Below, piece after piece: positions 63,805 through 64,000 of a stretch of 64,000 nt of DNA. The first letter of the stretch is position 1. Each line of letters starts with the position of its first letter. Source of the DNA: Pseudomonas congelans (GTDB lineage: Bacteria; Pseudomonadota; Gammaproteobacteria; Pseudomonadales; Pseudomonadaceae); contig NZ_FNJH01000001.1 in the NCBI RefSeq assembly GCF_900103225.1, positions 1,455,533-1,519,532 on the forward strand, written 5' to 3'. The notes under the pieces were generated by a model. That model searched no databases and was not told where the DNA came from. It worked only from the letters and a program-made list of their open reading frames with translations. Both the position numbers and the translations under genes were made by a program.

Positions 63805-64000
63805 TCACGCCCAACCCAGAAAGTCCCCGCCGTTGTCGCGCAGCATCTGCAACATGCCTTCTGCCGCGGGTGACAGGTAACCGCCCTTGCGCAGCGTCAC
63901 GCCGATGGTGCGTTTGAGGGTGGTCTGCTCGAGCGGCACCTCACGCAGGTGCTGCATGGTCTTGCCGAACTCCAGCGACTCGCGGGCAATGAAGCTCAAC
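63805..64000 (-). CDS. LysR-family regulator, C-terminal part only (runs off the window)
   Basis: The open frame enters from the right edge and ends at 63805. Its residues (TLKRTIGVTLRKGGYLSPAAEGMLQMLRD) are the C-terminal end of a LysR substrate-binding domain. The start lies outside the window; the TTG at 63999 is internal. Confidence 0.7.
   Translation of the reverse strand, partial: LSFIARESLEFGKTMQHLREVPLEQTTLKRTIGVTLRKGGYLSPAAEGMLQMLRDNGGDFLGWA

Overview
The window is chromosomal DNA of a GC-rich gammaproteobacterium and reads as a plant-associated fluorescent Pseudomonas, most likely the Pseudomonas syringae group. This is an inference from the giant two-partner-secretion haemagglutinin, the nirBD and pst gene types, the cobalamin-riboswitch ABC importer, and palindromic REP-like elements of the style common in that group. 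No database search was possible.

Layout, left to right. (1) 1-18775 is a contact-dependent-inhibition-like locus read leftwards: tpsB, a 5076-residue fhaB/cdiA exoprotein, its immunity gene, then two displaced toxin/immunity modules (a deaminase-like toxin and a PD-(D/E)XK-like nuclease toxin). All three C-terminal toxin segments carry the same 10-bp sequence in the same reading frame at their 5' boundary, which looks like a cassette-exchange junction. (2) 19445-29283 holds an M20 carboxypeptidase, a tripartite RND efflux operon with a MipA/OmpV protein inserted, and a divergent BaeSR-like two-component system. (3) 29307-33080 holds a SulP transporter, a MocR-type regulator with an operator-like repeat upstream, a tiny membrane peptide, a bidirectional terminator and tRNA-Asn. 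(4) 33210-39777 is a five-gene operon read leftwards: TonB-dependent receptor, dual-domain beta-propeller phytase, ExbB, ExbD and TonB, with a good Pho box upstream. It looks like a self-contained system for using phytate under phosphate starvation. (5) 40335-44562 holds a degenerate GGDEF protein with an AraC regulator, then a leftward operon of a histidine phosphatase, a PAP2 phosphatase and an orphan response regulator, plausibly for envelope remodelling. (6) 44893-50693 holds a cobalamin riboswitch, an ABC importer of BtuFCD type, rlhA (U32 family) and a GNAT. (7) 51032-54222 is nirBD behind a sigma-54 promoter and a leader with two hexaloop hairpins and a strong intrinsic terminator, the arrangement of NasT/ANTAR antitermination. 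(8) 54291-60228 holds an alpha/beta hydrolase, a divergent LysR regulator and a pstSCAB operon with no phoU next to it. (9) 60589-64000 holds small secreted disordered proteins, a FAN1-type VRR-NUC nuclease, a nucleoside 2-deoxyribosyltransferase family protein and the cut C-terminus of a LysR regulator.

The regulatory themes are nutrient scavenging (phosphate through phytase and pst, nitrate/nitrite, cobalamin), envelope and efflux stress (two two-component regulators), and interbacterial competition through the exchangeable CDI toxin tail. Where a long open frame ran upstream of the likely start, starts were set from ribosome-binding sites, signal peptides and domain boundaries.
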